Shown here in pieces: positions 1 through 10,042 of a stretch of DNA of 64,000 nucleotides. The translations under genes were made by a program, and so were the position numbers. Position 1 is the first letter of the stretch, and every line of letters starts with the position of its first letter. Below the pieces are notes generated by a model. It was not told where the DNA came from. It did no database searches and was given only the letters and a program-made list of their open reading frames with translations. Source of the stretch: Basidiobolus meristosporus CBS 931.73 (lineage: Eukaryota; Basidiobolomycota; Basidiobolomycetes; Basidiobolales; Basidiobolaceae); contig MCFE01000031.1 of the NCBI GenBank assembly GCA_002104905.1, positions 62,001-126,000 of the forward strand. The letters run 5' to 3'.

Positions 1-2
1 GC

Positions 3-2037
3 TTGGGTGGACCATCGCTGTGCATCTACAAGCGCATGATCAACAAGATCTACGGGAAAGAGCAAGGGGCCGCAGTAATTGACGCAGTCCACAATAGCCC
101 AGCAATTGCTGTGCCGGTGGTTCTGAAGCGATTGAAGCAAAAGGATGAGGAGTGGAGACGGGCCAGACGGGAGTGGAATCGAGTCTGGCGTGAGGTGGAT
201 GTCAAGAACTTCTACAAAGCTTTGGACTATCAGAACGTGAGCTTCAAGTCCAATGACCGCAAACTGATCACTCCCAAATACCTCACCACTGAGATCGAGA
301 CTATCAAGCGAGAGCAGCGGGACCGGTACCCTCCTGACGTCAGGCCCGCCTACCAGTTCGAGTTTCAGTTTGATGATCCCGAAGTATTCCGTGATATCAC
401 TCGAATCCTGTTCTCTTCTCTAGGGAAGCAGGGCGGGTTCTCCAATTCCGACAAAGAGTGCATCGAGAGCTTCATCAAGGACTTCATCAGGGAATTCTTC
501 GGTTTGGAGAAGATCGAGCATGAGCGAATTGAAGACAATGACGACGCCAGCAGTGTTCACACCGATGATACTGATAACGAATCCCGGGCTTCGGAGGACG
601 AGGATTCCATGAGCTCACAGCAGGACAGTGACGAGCAGAAAGAGAGAGAGAAAGAGACCTTGGCCAACGGTGTGGAGAAATCGACCCCGCCAGAGAGTAT
701 GGACACCGACTCTGAAGGTGCCCATGCTGACAATGAAGAATCAATCACATCCGCTGCTTCTTCACCACAGGCTAGATCTGTTGAAGACAACACTGCTGAC
801 AATAAGGTGGATGCAAAGGAGACTGACTCGGGGCTGGCAAAACCAAGCACCCCAAGCAAAGACGAGTCCCGCCAGCCGGCCACCTGGATTCAAATCAAAA
901 CGCCAAAAATCGAACCCAGGCGGAAAACATCGTTCAACTTCTACGGGAGCAATGTGTTTTATGTTTTCTTCCGGCTGTACCAGCTACTCTATTCGCGAGT
1001 GGAATCAGTCAAGGATAAAGCTGACAAGGTCCCGAGAAAGGTTCCTCATTCCGAAACCAAATCTGTGGCTGGCTCCCTGTCACTCCGGCATCGAGTAGCT
1101 GTGTTGGGAGACATGGATTATGCCAACGCAGACTACTACCAAGAATTCCTTGATCTTGTCGATCGTCTGTTCGATGGAGAGATCGATCAACAGGCCTACG
1201 AGGAAGGAATGCGGTACCTATTCGGAATCCACGCCTACGTGGTGTTCACCATCGATAAGCTTGTTAATGGCCATTCTGCGTCAGATCCAAACCATCGTAC
1301 TAGAGCCCAAGTGCAAAGACTTGATTGATCTGTTCACCAAGGAAAACCACTCCGACACCACCAGTTTCAGGCAACAGATGATGTATCGCTCGAAAGCAGA
1401 GAATGTCATCGACAGCGAGGAGAGCCTGTACCGGATCGAATGTGTGCATAGCAAGAACACTGTCATGATCCAGCTCCTCAACCGCGAGGACACAGTTCTC
1501 GATTCAGCGGTGTCACTGGAGGAAAAGTGGTCCATGTATATTGACAGCTATGTTCTGCTCACGCCCACCAAGGATGTTGTCCAACCCGAAAACAAGCCAT
1601 TCCTGGTGAGAAATAGGCCATCGAACCTGCCGGAGGAGTTGCCGCAGGATGCAATCATGCACAGCGGTCTGGAGTTGAAGATATGCGTCAACACGCTGAA
1701 AACCTATTTCGTGGCCAACACCGAGGATTACTTCCAGCGCAGAAGAAAGCCCGTCTCTGAGAGCGACCTAGAGAATACCAAGCGGAAAAAGCACCAGAAA
1801 TGGCGGAAGTGGCTGGATGGTGACCTGGGGTGGTCACGTGGAAAGCCCCGAGATGAGCTGGAAAAGAAATGCGAGCAATGGTTCACGGGAAAATCCCTCG
1901 ACCTGAAGGACTTGACGACGGTCAAGGAGGATGTCAAGACCCAGTCGTTGGAGTACAGAATCTTCGAAACACCCAAGCAAGATCCGGCAAGTTCCAATAG
2001 CAATCCAGAGGCTGCTGAGGAGCGCAATCAAGCGTAA
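3..2037 (+). CDS. SIN3-family transcriptional corepressor, C-terminal part, with a one-base frameshift
   Basis: SIN3 is the scaffold of the Rpd3/HDAC histone deacetylase complex in the nucleus. The gene is cut by the window start, so the N-terminal PAH repeats are missing. The first residues (LGGPSLCIYKRMINKIYG) and the following block, containing VPVVLKRLKQKDEEWR and VWREVDVKNFYKALDYQ, match the Sin3 corepressor/HDAC-interaction region. An acidic, Ser-rich linker lies at about 530-660. A conserved block containing GMRYLFGIHAYVVFTIDKL then leads into the C-terminal domain (IYVDSYVLL-like segment near 1530-1555). The 5' part is in frame 3 up to about 1266 and the rest is in frame 1. Skipping one base at 1266/1267 joins FTIDKLV to AILRQIQTIV with the spacing expected for the family. 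No intron signal fits. It is either a sequencing or assembly error or a real lesion. The stop is TAA at 2035-2037. Confidence 0.85.
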
Positions 2038-2191
2038 TCATGGCCTTGTCTATCTAGATATTTTGAGAGTATCGTTGTTGTATTCGCTTGTTGATAGTGT
2101 ATCTTTCTTGTCACTAGTTTTTGATTTACATAGTCTGCTGTTCCTCTGTTGCTATTAGCTTTAGATTGATGTATTTTTTCGTTTCTTGACT

Positions 2192-2197
2192 AATAAA
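2192..2197 (+). terminator. AATAAA polyadenylation-like signal after SIN3
   Basis: AATAAA lies 155 bp after the SIN3 stop in a T-rich stretch. This is a plausible 3' end signal, supported by position only. Confidence 0.35.
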
Positions 2198-2212
2198 GCT
2201 CTTTTGGGTATC

Positions 2213-2242
2213 CTACGGATGCTTGCGCTACGGATGCTTGCG
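2213..2242. repeat. Two tandem copies of a 15-bp unit
   Basis: The unit CTACGGATGCTTGCG occurs twice back to back in the 345-bp SIN3-ArfGAP intergenic gap. It lies about 140 bp before the ArfGAP start codon, so it could be in the promoter or simply be slippage. Confidence 0.8.
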
Positions 2243-2382
2243 CTGTGCTCTATATCCTCCGATCAGGGATGATCAGCCATTTCCCTGATCATTGGATCAA
2301 TCAGAGGTGATGAGATGGCCATGTGGATCGAGCTCTGCTATTCCTTCACTTCCTTACCTCTACTCCCTCTCGACTAGCTGAG

Positions 2383-4171
2383 ATGAGTACACGCACCCAA
2401 CGGGACAACAAAAAGCAGATTGCAAAACATGAAGAGATCTTGAAGGCGCTGGTGAAGCAACCAGGCAACTCCACGTGTGCCGATTGTGGTGCCTCTGGTA
2501 AATACTTTCCACTTGTATTTCGATCTACTATCTTGTTAAATCTTTCCGTTCCTCGGGATGTTCCTAAGGACCCCGCTGGGCTTCCCATAATCTGGGTGTA
2601 TTTTTGTGCATCAAGTGCGCAGGGTTTCATCGCCGAATGGGCACTCACATCTCTAAAGTGAAATCCATCAACTTGGATACATGGACTCCTGAGCAACTCG
2701 AGGTAGCGCACCGTACTCCCGTCTTGTCACAAGTACCCATCGATTTACCGTTGGCTCCATTCCTATAGAACATGACAAAGCTCGGAAACCTTAAGGTTAA
2801 TGCCATCTACAATCCCCATCCAGAAAGACATCCCCCGCCATCCGAAGAAAGGTAAGAAAGGTTTTTCTCACAATTAACGTACCCAAAGCTTATCCACTCC
2901 CCTCACCTCATCCCCGAAGACGCTTGGAGACATATATTCGAAACAAATACGAATACAAGTCATTCATGAGTTCCGACCAGAGAGATTCCGTCGCGGTAAG
3001 CTATGACCTCTCCTCTCCAAAGGAATTCTGGATTTACTCATTACTATCCGCTGCCTGGTTTACAGCAAGAGCCTGTAGTGCGTGCCTCAGAATCCAGGGA
3101 ATCCAGAGCGCTAGCCCAACTTGAGAGTATGGGATTCGTGGATATGAACCGTAATCGCCAAGTCTTGGCAAGAACAGATATGAATGTTGATGCTGCAGTA
3201 GAGATTTTGTGCTCCTTGCCGCCCTCCACCAAGAATGACAATTCGAATATTACCCAGCTTCAGACTATGGGTTTCGATGATGTCGCCAAGAACAAGGAGG
3301 CGTTGAAGAAGGCCAACGGTTCGGTTGAGAGAGCCATCGAGCTCCTTTTAGCGGAGCGTAAGAAAACTGAATCGGCTAAGAAGAAGAACGATTTGGACCT
3401 CCTCGCTGACGACTCTTTCGGAGACTTCAACGATTTCAATGACTCCAGCTCACAAGACCTATGGACCATCCCAACCCAGACCTCAAAATCTACCGCGTCA
3501 ACCACTACAAATTCTTTCGGCTCTTTCCCGGCGCCTCCTGGTACCCAGAGCACGCCAGTTAACGCAGCACCCAAGTCAACCGAGCAAAGCTTAGAAGCGA
3601 CATTCGGGGATTTGGATATCAATTCGTCAGGTATTTCATCTACTTGATGCTAGCTTCTTGTGTCCAATCTAACCATGCATTAGCCAACAAATCCCCACAA
3701 CATTTCGATAAAAACTCGATCCTCTCGTTGTATCAACAAACCGCAAGACCAGGCCCTGCTCAAGGCGGATTTGGTTTTGGAATGACTGCCAACACTCAGT
3801 CCCCTCCAGCACAACAACTACAGCAGCAGCAGCAGCAGCAACAACAACAACAACAACCCGCCAACTTTGGAGCATTTGGAAATGATATGATGGGGTTGAA
3901 TTTTGGGGGCTCTCCGATGCCACCAGTATCCGGCTCATCTACCATCCCAGCCAGCAACCCCACCACCACATCTCCCAAACCCAACTCGCAAAACGACAAG
4001 TTTTCTGCGTTTGATTCGCTGAACCCACTCGCCTCCTCCTCCTTTCTCAGCAGCCTGAACAAGAAGGATACGCACACCAGCGGCAACACCATGAAACCTA
4101 ATCTCTCAAGCACCAACCAGCCAGCAGGAAAGAAGAACTCCCTATTGGACGAGTTTGATTTGCTCTCTTAA
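2383..4171 (+). CDS. ArfGAP with two UBA domains and a polyQ stretch (Gts1/Ucp3-like), six exons
   Basis: This is a GTPase-activating protein for Arf-type small GTPases, expected to act in vesicle coat dynamics at Golgi or endosomal membranes. Exons read from GT-AG borders and frame: 2383-2497, 2569-2702, 2769-2851, 2920-2995, 3066-3630, 3684-4171, giving 486 aa. Introns are 53-71 bp. The ArfGAP zinc finger is C32-x2-C35-x16-C52-x2-C55, and R41 after the second cysteine is the likely arginine finger. [13 protein letters not shown] follows, as in the family. Two UBA domains lie at about 150-187 (LESMGF) and 198-236 (LQTMGF). A run of 12 Gln (CAG then CAA codons, about 3820-3857) and an N/S/P-rich tail ending in LLDEFDLLS follow. 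The start ATG at 2383 was chosen because the longer ORF upstream has no family similarity. The intron borders are my inference but each keeps the frame and restores the motif. Confidence 0.88.
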
Positions 4172-4376
4172 TTCAATAAAATCCACCGCCACTCATGCAC
4201 ACCACAACCACTTCTATGCTTTTTATTCGGTCAATTAGCGGGGGAAATTCACTAGCAAATTCGGGATACCAAAACGATTGGCGGGTAGGATAAATGCAAC
4301 GAAAGCTGCGGTGTATATTCATACATATTAGGTGATCCACGATATCGCGTTCATTAAACTACACGTGTCTTCCGAT

Positions 4377-6008
4377 TTACTCGGAGTCCTCCTCGTCTTC
4401 CTTCTTCACAACACGACGACTGGCGGTGCTCTTCTCACCCTTGACGACCTTCTCGTCCTCGGACTTCTCCGAGGAGTTTGGCTCGTCGGACTTCTTGTGA
4501 GGAGCAACAGGGGCCTTAGGCGAGGAGGAGAACAAGCCGGAGATAAGAAGGAGAATACTGCCAGCAGCAGCGGCCAAACCACCTGCGACGTAGGGCATCT
4601 CTTTAGCAGCGGCGACCGGGTCCGCCTTGGCGGCGGCGATGAATTTGTTGACGTGATGGGTGACGAATTTGATGGGTTCCTCGGTGGTGGGCTCGTCGGC
4701 GTTGAGGTCGGGCTTGGGGGCGTCCTTCTCTTCGGCGGCCTTCTCGATCTCGTTCTTCACGGCCCAGGTCTGCTCGGCGATCTTGTGCGCCTCGTCCTCG
4801 GAGTGACCGACATAGATGTTGTCGAAAAGAATGTCATTCTGCATGGTCCAGAGTTCGAAACCGATGCCGGAGATGGGCTCGAAGTAGGATGGGTGAGCAT
4901 CCTCGAAGTGGTTGGGGTTGGGGATCTTGCGGGGTGCCCATTCTCCCTTGTAGGCGGGGTTGTCAATCATGGGTGGATACCACTTGCCCTTGTAAGCGGG
5001 GTTTTTCTTCATGGGCTTGGTCCATGGACCACATCCAGCGGCATTTTCACACTTGGGGTTGGGAACTTGGGGAGAAATCCATTCACCGTCCTCCTCATCA
5101 TCCCAATCCTCTGGCTTCTCCGCCTCAGGATCAGGGATGGTTTCGGGCTCATTCTCGTACCAATCATCGGGCTTGGTGGCATCTTGGTCAACGATCTCCA
5201 TGGGAGCGTCCTCATCCCAATCACTGGGCTTCTTGGCATCGGGATCAGGGATCTTTGGGTCATCGACCCAGTCGGAAGGCTTCTTGTCCTCGGGGTCGTC
5301 GATCTCCTTGGGTGGGTTGACGGCGGGTTCGAAGTTCTCCAGAAGGTTGCCCTTGTTTTCGGTGTAGTCGTTGATCTTGATTTCGTAGGTATTGTCAGGT
5401 CTCACCACCAAGGTGTAGAGGGTGCTCAGCTTGGTGATTCTGGAGATGGGGGCACCGGCAAGGTGCTTCTCTTCGTATTCGCCAGTGATGGGGTTCTTGT
5501 GGCGGAAGATGAAATGAACTTTGTTGGTGGCGCCACACTTGTCGGGGCCGAACATGATGGTGTAGGGGGTCTTGTCGTCGAATTCTTTGTACTTGATACC
5601 CTGGTCGGACTGGGTGAGCAGCTTCAAGTAAGCGCCACCACATTCAAGGCCGTTCTGCATCTTCACCTCGTATTGAACCACGAGTGTCTTGTCTTTGTTA
5701 TCGAGTGGCTCCTCAAAGGAAGCAGAGATGGCGTGGTGGGAAGCGGCACTCTTAACGACCAGACCCTTGTCACCACTCAAGGCAGGGTATACTGTAGGCT
5801 CCTCAACCTTCCATTGGCCGTTGTAACGAAACTCTTCGTTCTTTACCGCTTCGCTGGCTTGCCAACGCTTACCCCAGTCCTCAGTGAACTGCTCCCAGAA
5901 GGGGGCCTTGACTTCAAGAGGCTTAAACAAAGGGCGCTCTACATCGTCGGCCAGAACGAGGCTTCCGGCTAGAGAGGCGATGAGAAGGAGGGATAATGGA
6001 CGAGTCAT
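4377..6008 (-). CDS. Calnexin, ER membrane lectin chaperone
   Basis: Calnexin binds monoglucosylated N-glycoproteins in the ER and helps them fold. The protein is 543 aa with no intron. The start at 6008 ([20 protein letters not shown]) gives a clean signal peptide of about 20 residues. An in-frame ATG at 6092 would add 28 residues before it and is less likely. A globular lectin domain follows with its Cys pair region ([20 protein letters not shown]). The P-domain then shows four type-1 repeats (for example [15 protein letters not shown]) and type-2 repeats ([22 protein letters not shown]). A transmembrane segment lies near residues 471-493 ([20 protein letters not shown]). The acidic cytosolic tail contains RRVVKK and ends EDEEDSE. 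The family is known as Cnx1 in fission yeast and ClxA in Aspergillus. It converges with the ArfGAP gene. Confidence 0.96.
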   Translation of the reverse strand: MTRPLSLLLIASLAGSLVLADDVERPLFKPLEVKAPFWEQFTEDWGKRWQASEAVKNEEFRYNGQWKVEEPTVYPALSGDKGLVVKSAASHHAISASFEEPLDNKDKTLVVQYEVKMQNGLECGGAYLKLLTQSDQGIKYKEFDDKTPYTIMFGPDKCGATNKVHFIFRHKNPITGEYEEKHLAGAPISRITKLSTLYTLVVRPDNTYEIKINDYTENKGNLLENFEPAVNPPKEIDDPEDKKPSDWVDDPKIPDPDAKKPSDWDEDAPMEIVDQDATKPDDWYENEPETIPDPEAEKPEDWDDEEDGEWISPQVPNPKCENAAGCGPWTKPMKKNPAYKGKWYPPMIDNPAYKGEWAPRKIPNPNHFEDAHPSYFEPISGIGFELWTMQNDILFDNIYVGHSEDEAHKIAEQTWAVKNEIEKAAEEKDAPKPDLNADEPTTEEPIKFVTHHVNKFIAAAKADPVAAAKEMPYVAGGLAAAAGSILLLISGLFSSSPKAPVAPHKKSDEPNSSEKSEDEKVVKGEKSTASRRVVKKEDEEDSE

Positions 6009-6924
6009 AAGGAGGAAAAATGGAACTGAACAGAGAGAAGCGAATGTTGAAGTAAATAAAGGTAATGCGTGATATAAATTCCGCCTGGCCATGGCCCATA
6101 ACAGTCTGGCAGCCGATGACTGGCCAAATTAGAGTGAATTGATTTTATGCGTTGTTACAGAGATCCTGAGATTTATCACCAATCAGGTACGAAGTCTCAT
6201 GGAGCAATTCAATCATGTCCCAACCCACTTCTCCTGCCCATTTGGACGTGGATGCTTTGTATTGGCTATCCCCGCGTCCAGCAACAAAGCCACTCAATCC
6301 CACCACAGGACCTTGGAAGTAAAGCCTGGTTACCTGCTCGCCTGTTGGGTTGCTGAAGCGTTGGCTGGTGGCTGGTATTCTCCACAATTGCCAATGCAAA
6401 TCCCTGCCTTGGCTTTGATCTCCAGGATTGTTTAGCAAGCCAAATCCAGTGAAATCCTCCATTCGCTGAAGCTACATGGAGCGTATAGTTGGTGGATGAT
6501 AATCCGGGGCACTTCATACTTATTGCAGCACGAGGTGGCCTGGAAGGAGGTATTGCAAATCAAATAGATCAAGCATTTGAGCCGAGTTCAATCTGGTCCA
6601 GTCAGATATAGTCAGGTTATGTCGCGTATTGGATTAAACATTCAGAAACAGACCGTGAAGTGGTTGGACACCATGGTGAAGCAGGTGAGGGTTAGGGCTC
6701 AGCTGTGAGTAACTGTGAAATCATAAGTACAACTACGGTGCTGATACTAATCTTTCATTGCATAGCACAATATTTAAATTGATCAATCATGAAATTGAAT
6801 TTGCTTGGCATATGAATTCATCTCACATCATTAATTTTGGCTTGGGCAGTGTTGCCCAAAGTTTAGTTTTGGAATCATCTCAACTTGGAAGTGGCTTGGA
6901 GTGCCAGATGGCTTGAATATGTAA
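6009..6924. other. Intergenic region upstream of calnexin, no gene seen
   Basis: The first 100 bases must hold the calnexin promoter; a TATA-like AATTTATATC on the minus strand lies near 6070-6080. Small ORFs of up to 105 codons overlap on both strands and match nothing I know. CpG dinucleotides are still frequent up to about 6.7 kb and then almost vanish. Confidence 0.5.
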
Positions 6925-7275
6925 ATTTCAAAATTACACCTAAATACTTTATTAACTAAATCACTTGGATCTTAATCTATGAATCTTAGAATATCTTGCC
7001 CAAATCCGCAATTAGGGTTTTCTTGGAACATTATAGCAAAATATCAGGTACTCAGGACATGAAAATTTTGTAACTACACCTACATGCTCCATTAGCTTGG
7101 TTGCTTAAATCATAATCTAGGAGTCTTAGAATATCATTCTTAAACTCTGTCAGAATTTATTTGGAATATTTTGTCCAAACATTAAGTACTCAAGACATGA
7201 AAAGTCTCAAAGCTGCTCAAGGGGCCCTAATCTTTGCACATGCACTCTTTGAATCTTCTTATGCCTACTCTATGT
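6925..7275 (+). repeat. Two tandem, strongly diverged relics of A-type Copia LTR
   Basis: Both 6925-7060 and 7063-7275 read as decayed versions of the A LTR: 'aaattacacctaaat', later 'gtactcaggacatgaaaa', and in the second copy the segment matching 'ctcaaagttgtccaaacagccc' and the following 'tttgcacatgcactctt'. They are far more diverged than the LTRs of A1-A4, so they are old insertions or come from a related family. Confidence 0.5.
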
Positions 7276-7689
7276 ACTTATTATCCCTAAGAAAAAAAGT
7301 TATGAAATGGTCTGCAGAATACCAGTAAAATATCAGCTGAAATCCAACTTTCCCAAAAGTGATGACTCTTGATGTATCAGGTACTAGGATCTCAGCAGAC
7401 AATTTGATATCCTTTCCAGAGGAGAATTAGGCCAACTACCACTCATACCAAATTTGTTAATCTGCTGCTCATTACTTCCACAAAAAATTGCATCTGTGAA
7501 TTTGAAGCAGAAACACCAGCAGAATACCAGATAAAATTCAATGAATTTCAACTTTGAGATTTCTCATAGGGCTATGCTAATACCATATCAGGTAGTGACG
7601 CCACTTTTACATCAACAAATCCTAATGTGAGTACTGTTGCAGGACTATGGGGAGTACTGCAAGTATGTATAGGAGCTAGAAGAATTGCA
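7276..7689. other. Repeat-like DNA without recognisable gene
   Basis: AT-rich and CpG-poor, with no ORF worth calling. Phrases such as 'cagaataccag' recur within the stretch. Probably old transposon debris. Confidence 0.3.
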
Positions 7690-8500
7690 TGATCTCTATA
7701 AAAAGTAATTTAGTTCTGCAGGTGGATCCTGTCCAGATCAGCCATCAAGCAAGGTCCAATATTCTGTGCACACTAAGCAAGATGGAGTAGAGAAGAGATG
7801 TATTAGTGGCAGAGATATATATGCTCAGCTTTATGCCTGCAGAATATCTGCTCAAATCAATCATAAACTCCTTGCATAAAAGCTGTAAATGCATCAAGTT
7901 GGCATTTGTGATCTGCATCTGGATAAATATTCCTACAATGTCAACATATGACTCCCAATGCTTCAAATGTACTCAGAGTAAAAGTTGCTACAGAAGGTCA
8001 CTTGACTAAATACATATCCAGTTCATCCAGCCCTTGCATTTATATTGTTACATATATGTATGAATATGGATTGAAGCTTGTAAGAAATTAATTGGCTATT
8101 GGATATGCTGTAATATCTTGCCAACTCCTTCAAATTTCTCCAGTATATTAAAGATTTCATTCAGCTTAAAATGCTCCATGTACAACTTGGTCATCAATAT
8201 AGGGTTATTGCTGAAGAGCAAATCCATTGCTCCCAGTGAAAAGCATTTGTTCCAGCAGATTCCCTCTGTTTAAGTATATCTGGTTTTTGATTATATACCA
8301 TATTTTGGCCAGCTTATAGCTTGCCAGCTTTACTGCAATACATGCCAACTTCTGTACATTCTCTCTGTGGGAAGATAATGTCTGTAGTATCAGTGTCTAG
8401 ATAATAATAATGTGTGTGAGTTATGGAGTAAATCTCCTGGATTTCACACACTTAACAGCTATGCTGTCCATTGTGTCCAGAAAAGCCAGCTATCTTGCAG
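7690..8500 (-). pseudogene. Relic of CMC/Tnp2-type transposase, C-terminal half
   Basis: On the minus strand 7745-7966 encodes KHWESYVDIVGIF and ITNANLMHLQLLCKEF, which align with the transposase at 18.3-20.7 kb (KHWEPYVYILEIF, ITNANLTHLQLLCEQF). Further upstream on the minus strand (8370-8460) the DNA matches the segment around the 'gatccaggggatttactcc' of the other copy. The relic ends at a D repeat at about 8501, exactly where the GHNGQ motif begins, so the N-terminal half is missing. Its downstream flank (7700-7750) also matches 21175-21225, showing that the two copies share non-coding flanks. Confidence 0.65.
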
Positions 8501-8967
8501 ACCCTATGAAAAATAATTGTGATGATCCTGTCAAAAGGCCATCACAGAGTTTAAATCCTCTGACTAGGAGGTATTGGTGCCATTAGGGCACTGTACAAAG
8601 ACCATCTAGAAAAAATTGCACCCCAGATTTAACAAAAAACCTAGTCAAGAATTCTCATCACAATAATACTTTGGTGGCTTTTGATTGGTTCTCCACCAAC
8701 TGTCTCACTTTCTTATCCCAGACCCTCAACCACCTCCATATTCATGTACATTGATTGGCTATTACCTTTTTCTTGCACTTGTTACATCCTGAATCAAATG
8801 ATGTTCTTACTTTTCATTCATACAAATTAGTTTATTTCCTTTCAATCTTCAGTTGTACCTCAACTTAAACTGTATTGACATATACAAGCCCTATACCCAG
8901 CACTGACTTTAAGCCCAACCTCACACTCAACAAGTGGCTCCATTAATATCTACCATTCAATAAGTAT
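8501..8967 (-). repeat. D repeat, copy 1 (about 465 bp, LTR-like)
   Basis: It begins 'ccctatgaaaaataattgtg' and ends 'ccattcaataagtat'. Other copies lie at 9571-9678 plus 14166-14483, at 21464-21928 and at 21929-22256. Near its left edge are the inverted words TGTGATG and CATCACA, about 20 bases apart. Reversed CCAAT boxes (attgg) recur inside. Position directly beside D ORF sequence and tandem copies suggest a long terminal repeat, but I cannot fix TG/CA ends. Confidence 0.5.
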
Positions 8968-9570
8968 ATCTGCCAAAAAACCCTTTTTCCATGACTTTGG
9001 TTGGAACCCCACAGCTTTATGCTATTGTTCATTCACTGGTCCCCACATGTCCTGGTCTTCAGCTGGCACTGCAAGGTCCAGCACATCATCTGCCAGTCTC
9101 TGCAATAAATCCTGCATTATTCAAGTGTGTTTTCTTGAGCACTGCTCTTGAAGAAGTGCTGCACCTTTTGCTGTGCCTGTTAATTCCCCAAAACTCCACT
9201 GTAGACATTGTGATAGTCTTTAAATATCTTGGTGTTGTTGCTTTGTCTATTAGTGGGATCTCCACTCTGTCTACAATGGAGGACATGGAGGCAGTGGTAG
9301 ACAAATTTCTTTTCTCTGCAAGCTCATCTACCTCACTGAAGTGTAGCTCAACTGGCTGTGCTTCCAACCCTGGACAAAATAGCTTTTGTATTGGTAGTAA
9401 TTCTTCTTGGCTATGATGGGATATGGCCTGTTATGGGCTTAAGGGATTAATAGGCAAGAACTGCACCTTTTTTCTCACATGTCCTGTATGTGGCTTGGGC
9501 AGACTTTTATAAATACTCTTCCAGCTACTTTGATGCTTTGTTGATGCTTGTTTAAAGCTTTGGCCCTGCC
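8968..9570 (-). pseudogene. D-element ORF relic
   Basis: The minus-strand ORF 9086-9367 (containing STTASMSSIVDRVEIPL and LKTITMSTVEFW) is a decayed copy of the D ORF at 14465-15166 (STTASTSSIVDRVEIPL, QKTITMPLVEFW). Function unknown. Confidence 0.55.
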
Positions 9571-9678
9571 CCTATGAAAAATTATTGTGATGATCCCATT
9601 AAAAGGCCATCACAAAGTTAATTTCCGTGACTAAGAGGTACTGATCCCATTGGGACACCATCTAGAGACAGTTTAAAA
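9571..9678 (-). repeat. D repeat, copy 2, left piece
   Basis: Starts 'cctatgaaaaattattgtg' and breaks at the TG of the A1 5' LTR. The D sequence resumes at about 14166. A1 therefore inserted into this D copy, with a small loss of D sequence at the right junction. Confidence 0.6.
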
Positions 9679-10028
9679 TGTTGTAGAAAATTTGTAATTC
9701 CACCTAAATATTCACCTAACTTGGTCACTTAGACCATCACCTTCAAATCCTAACAAATATTGACCAAATTCCTTGTCAGGATTTACTTAAAATATTTTTA
9801 CCAAAATACTAGGTACCCAGAACATGAAAGTTCTCAAAGTTGTCCAAACAGCCCCAAACTTTGTACACATGCTCTTGGGATCTTCCTTGGCCTATTCTAT
9901 GTTTTTGCTATACCAAGATCATGTTAAAGTATAAATAATACTTTCACATTCAATAAATCATTAAATGAAAACCACATAAGCTACTTGTCCTCCCAATCAC
10001 TTCCAATACCTCCAAGACTCTTACAGCA
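9679..10028 (+). repeat. A1 5' LTR
   Basis: 350 bp, TG...CA ends. A promoter-like 'aaagtataaat' lies near 9925-9940, as in other A copies. The end TTACAGCA pairs with the start TGTTGTA. Confidence 0.8.
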
Positions 10029-10042
10029 GGTTATGAGCCCCA
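10029..10042 (+). other. A1 primer-binding site matching the initiator tRNA-Met anticodon arm
   Basis: GGTTATGAGCCCC is complementary to the anticodon stem-loop GGGCUCAUAACC of fungal initiator tRNA-Met, not to a tRNA 3' end. The same site occurs in A2, A4 and F1, and in variant form in B copies. The gag ATG (10033) lies inside it. Confidence 0.7.

Noticed and set aside
487-883. Minus-strand ORFs opposite SIN3
   Set aside because: Antisense shadows of the acidic linker of SIN3.
3820-3857. CAG/CAA repeat as a noncoding microsatellite
   Set aside because: It lies in frame within the last ArfGAP exon and encodes the glutamine run.
4332-5972. 546-codon open frame on the plus strand
   Set aside because: It is the mirror of the calnexin coding sequence, whose protein motifs are unmistakable.
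6139-6517. Overlapping ORFs of 69-105 codons upstream of calnexin
   Set aside because: They overlap on both strands, with no recognisable motif, start context or neighbour support.
6680-6705. A TTAGGG word that could suggest a telomere
   Set aside because: Only one copy, with genes on one side and transposons on the other.
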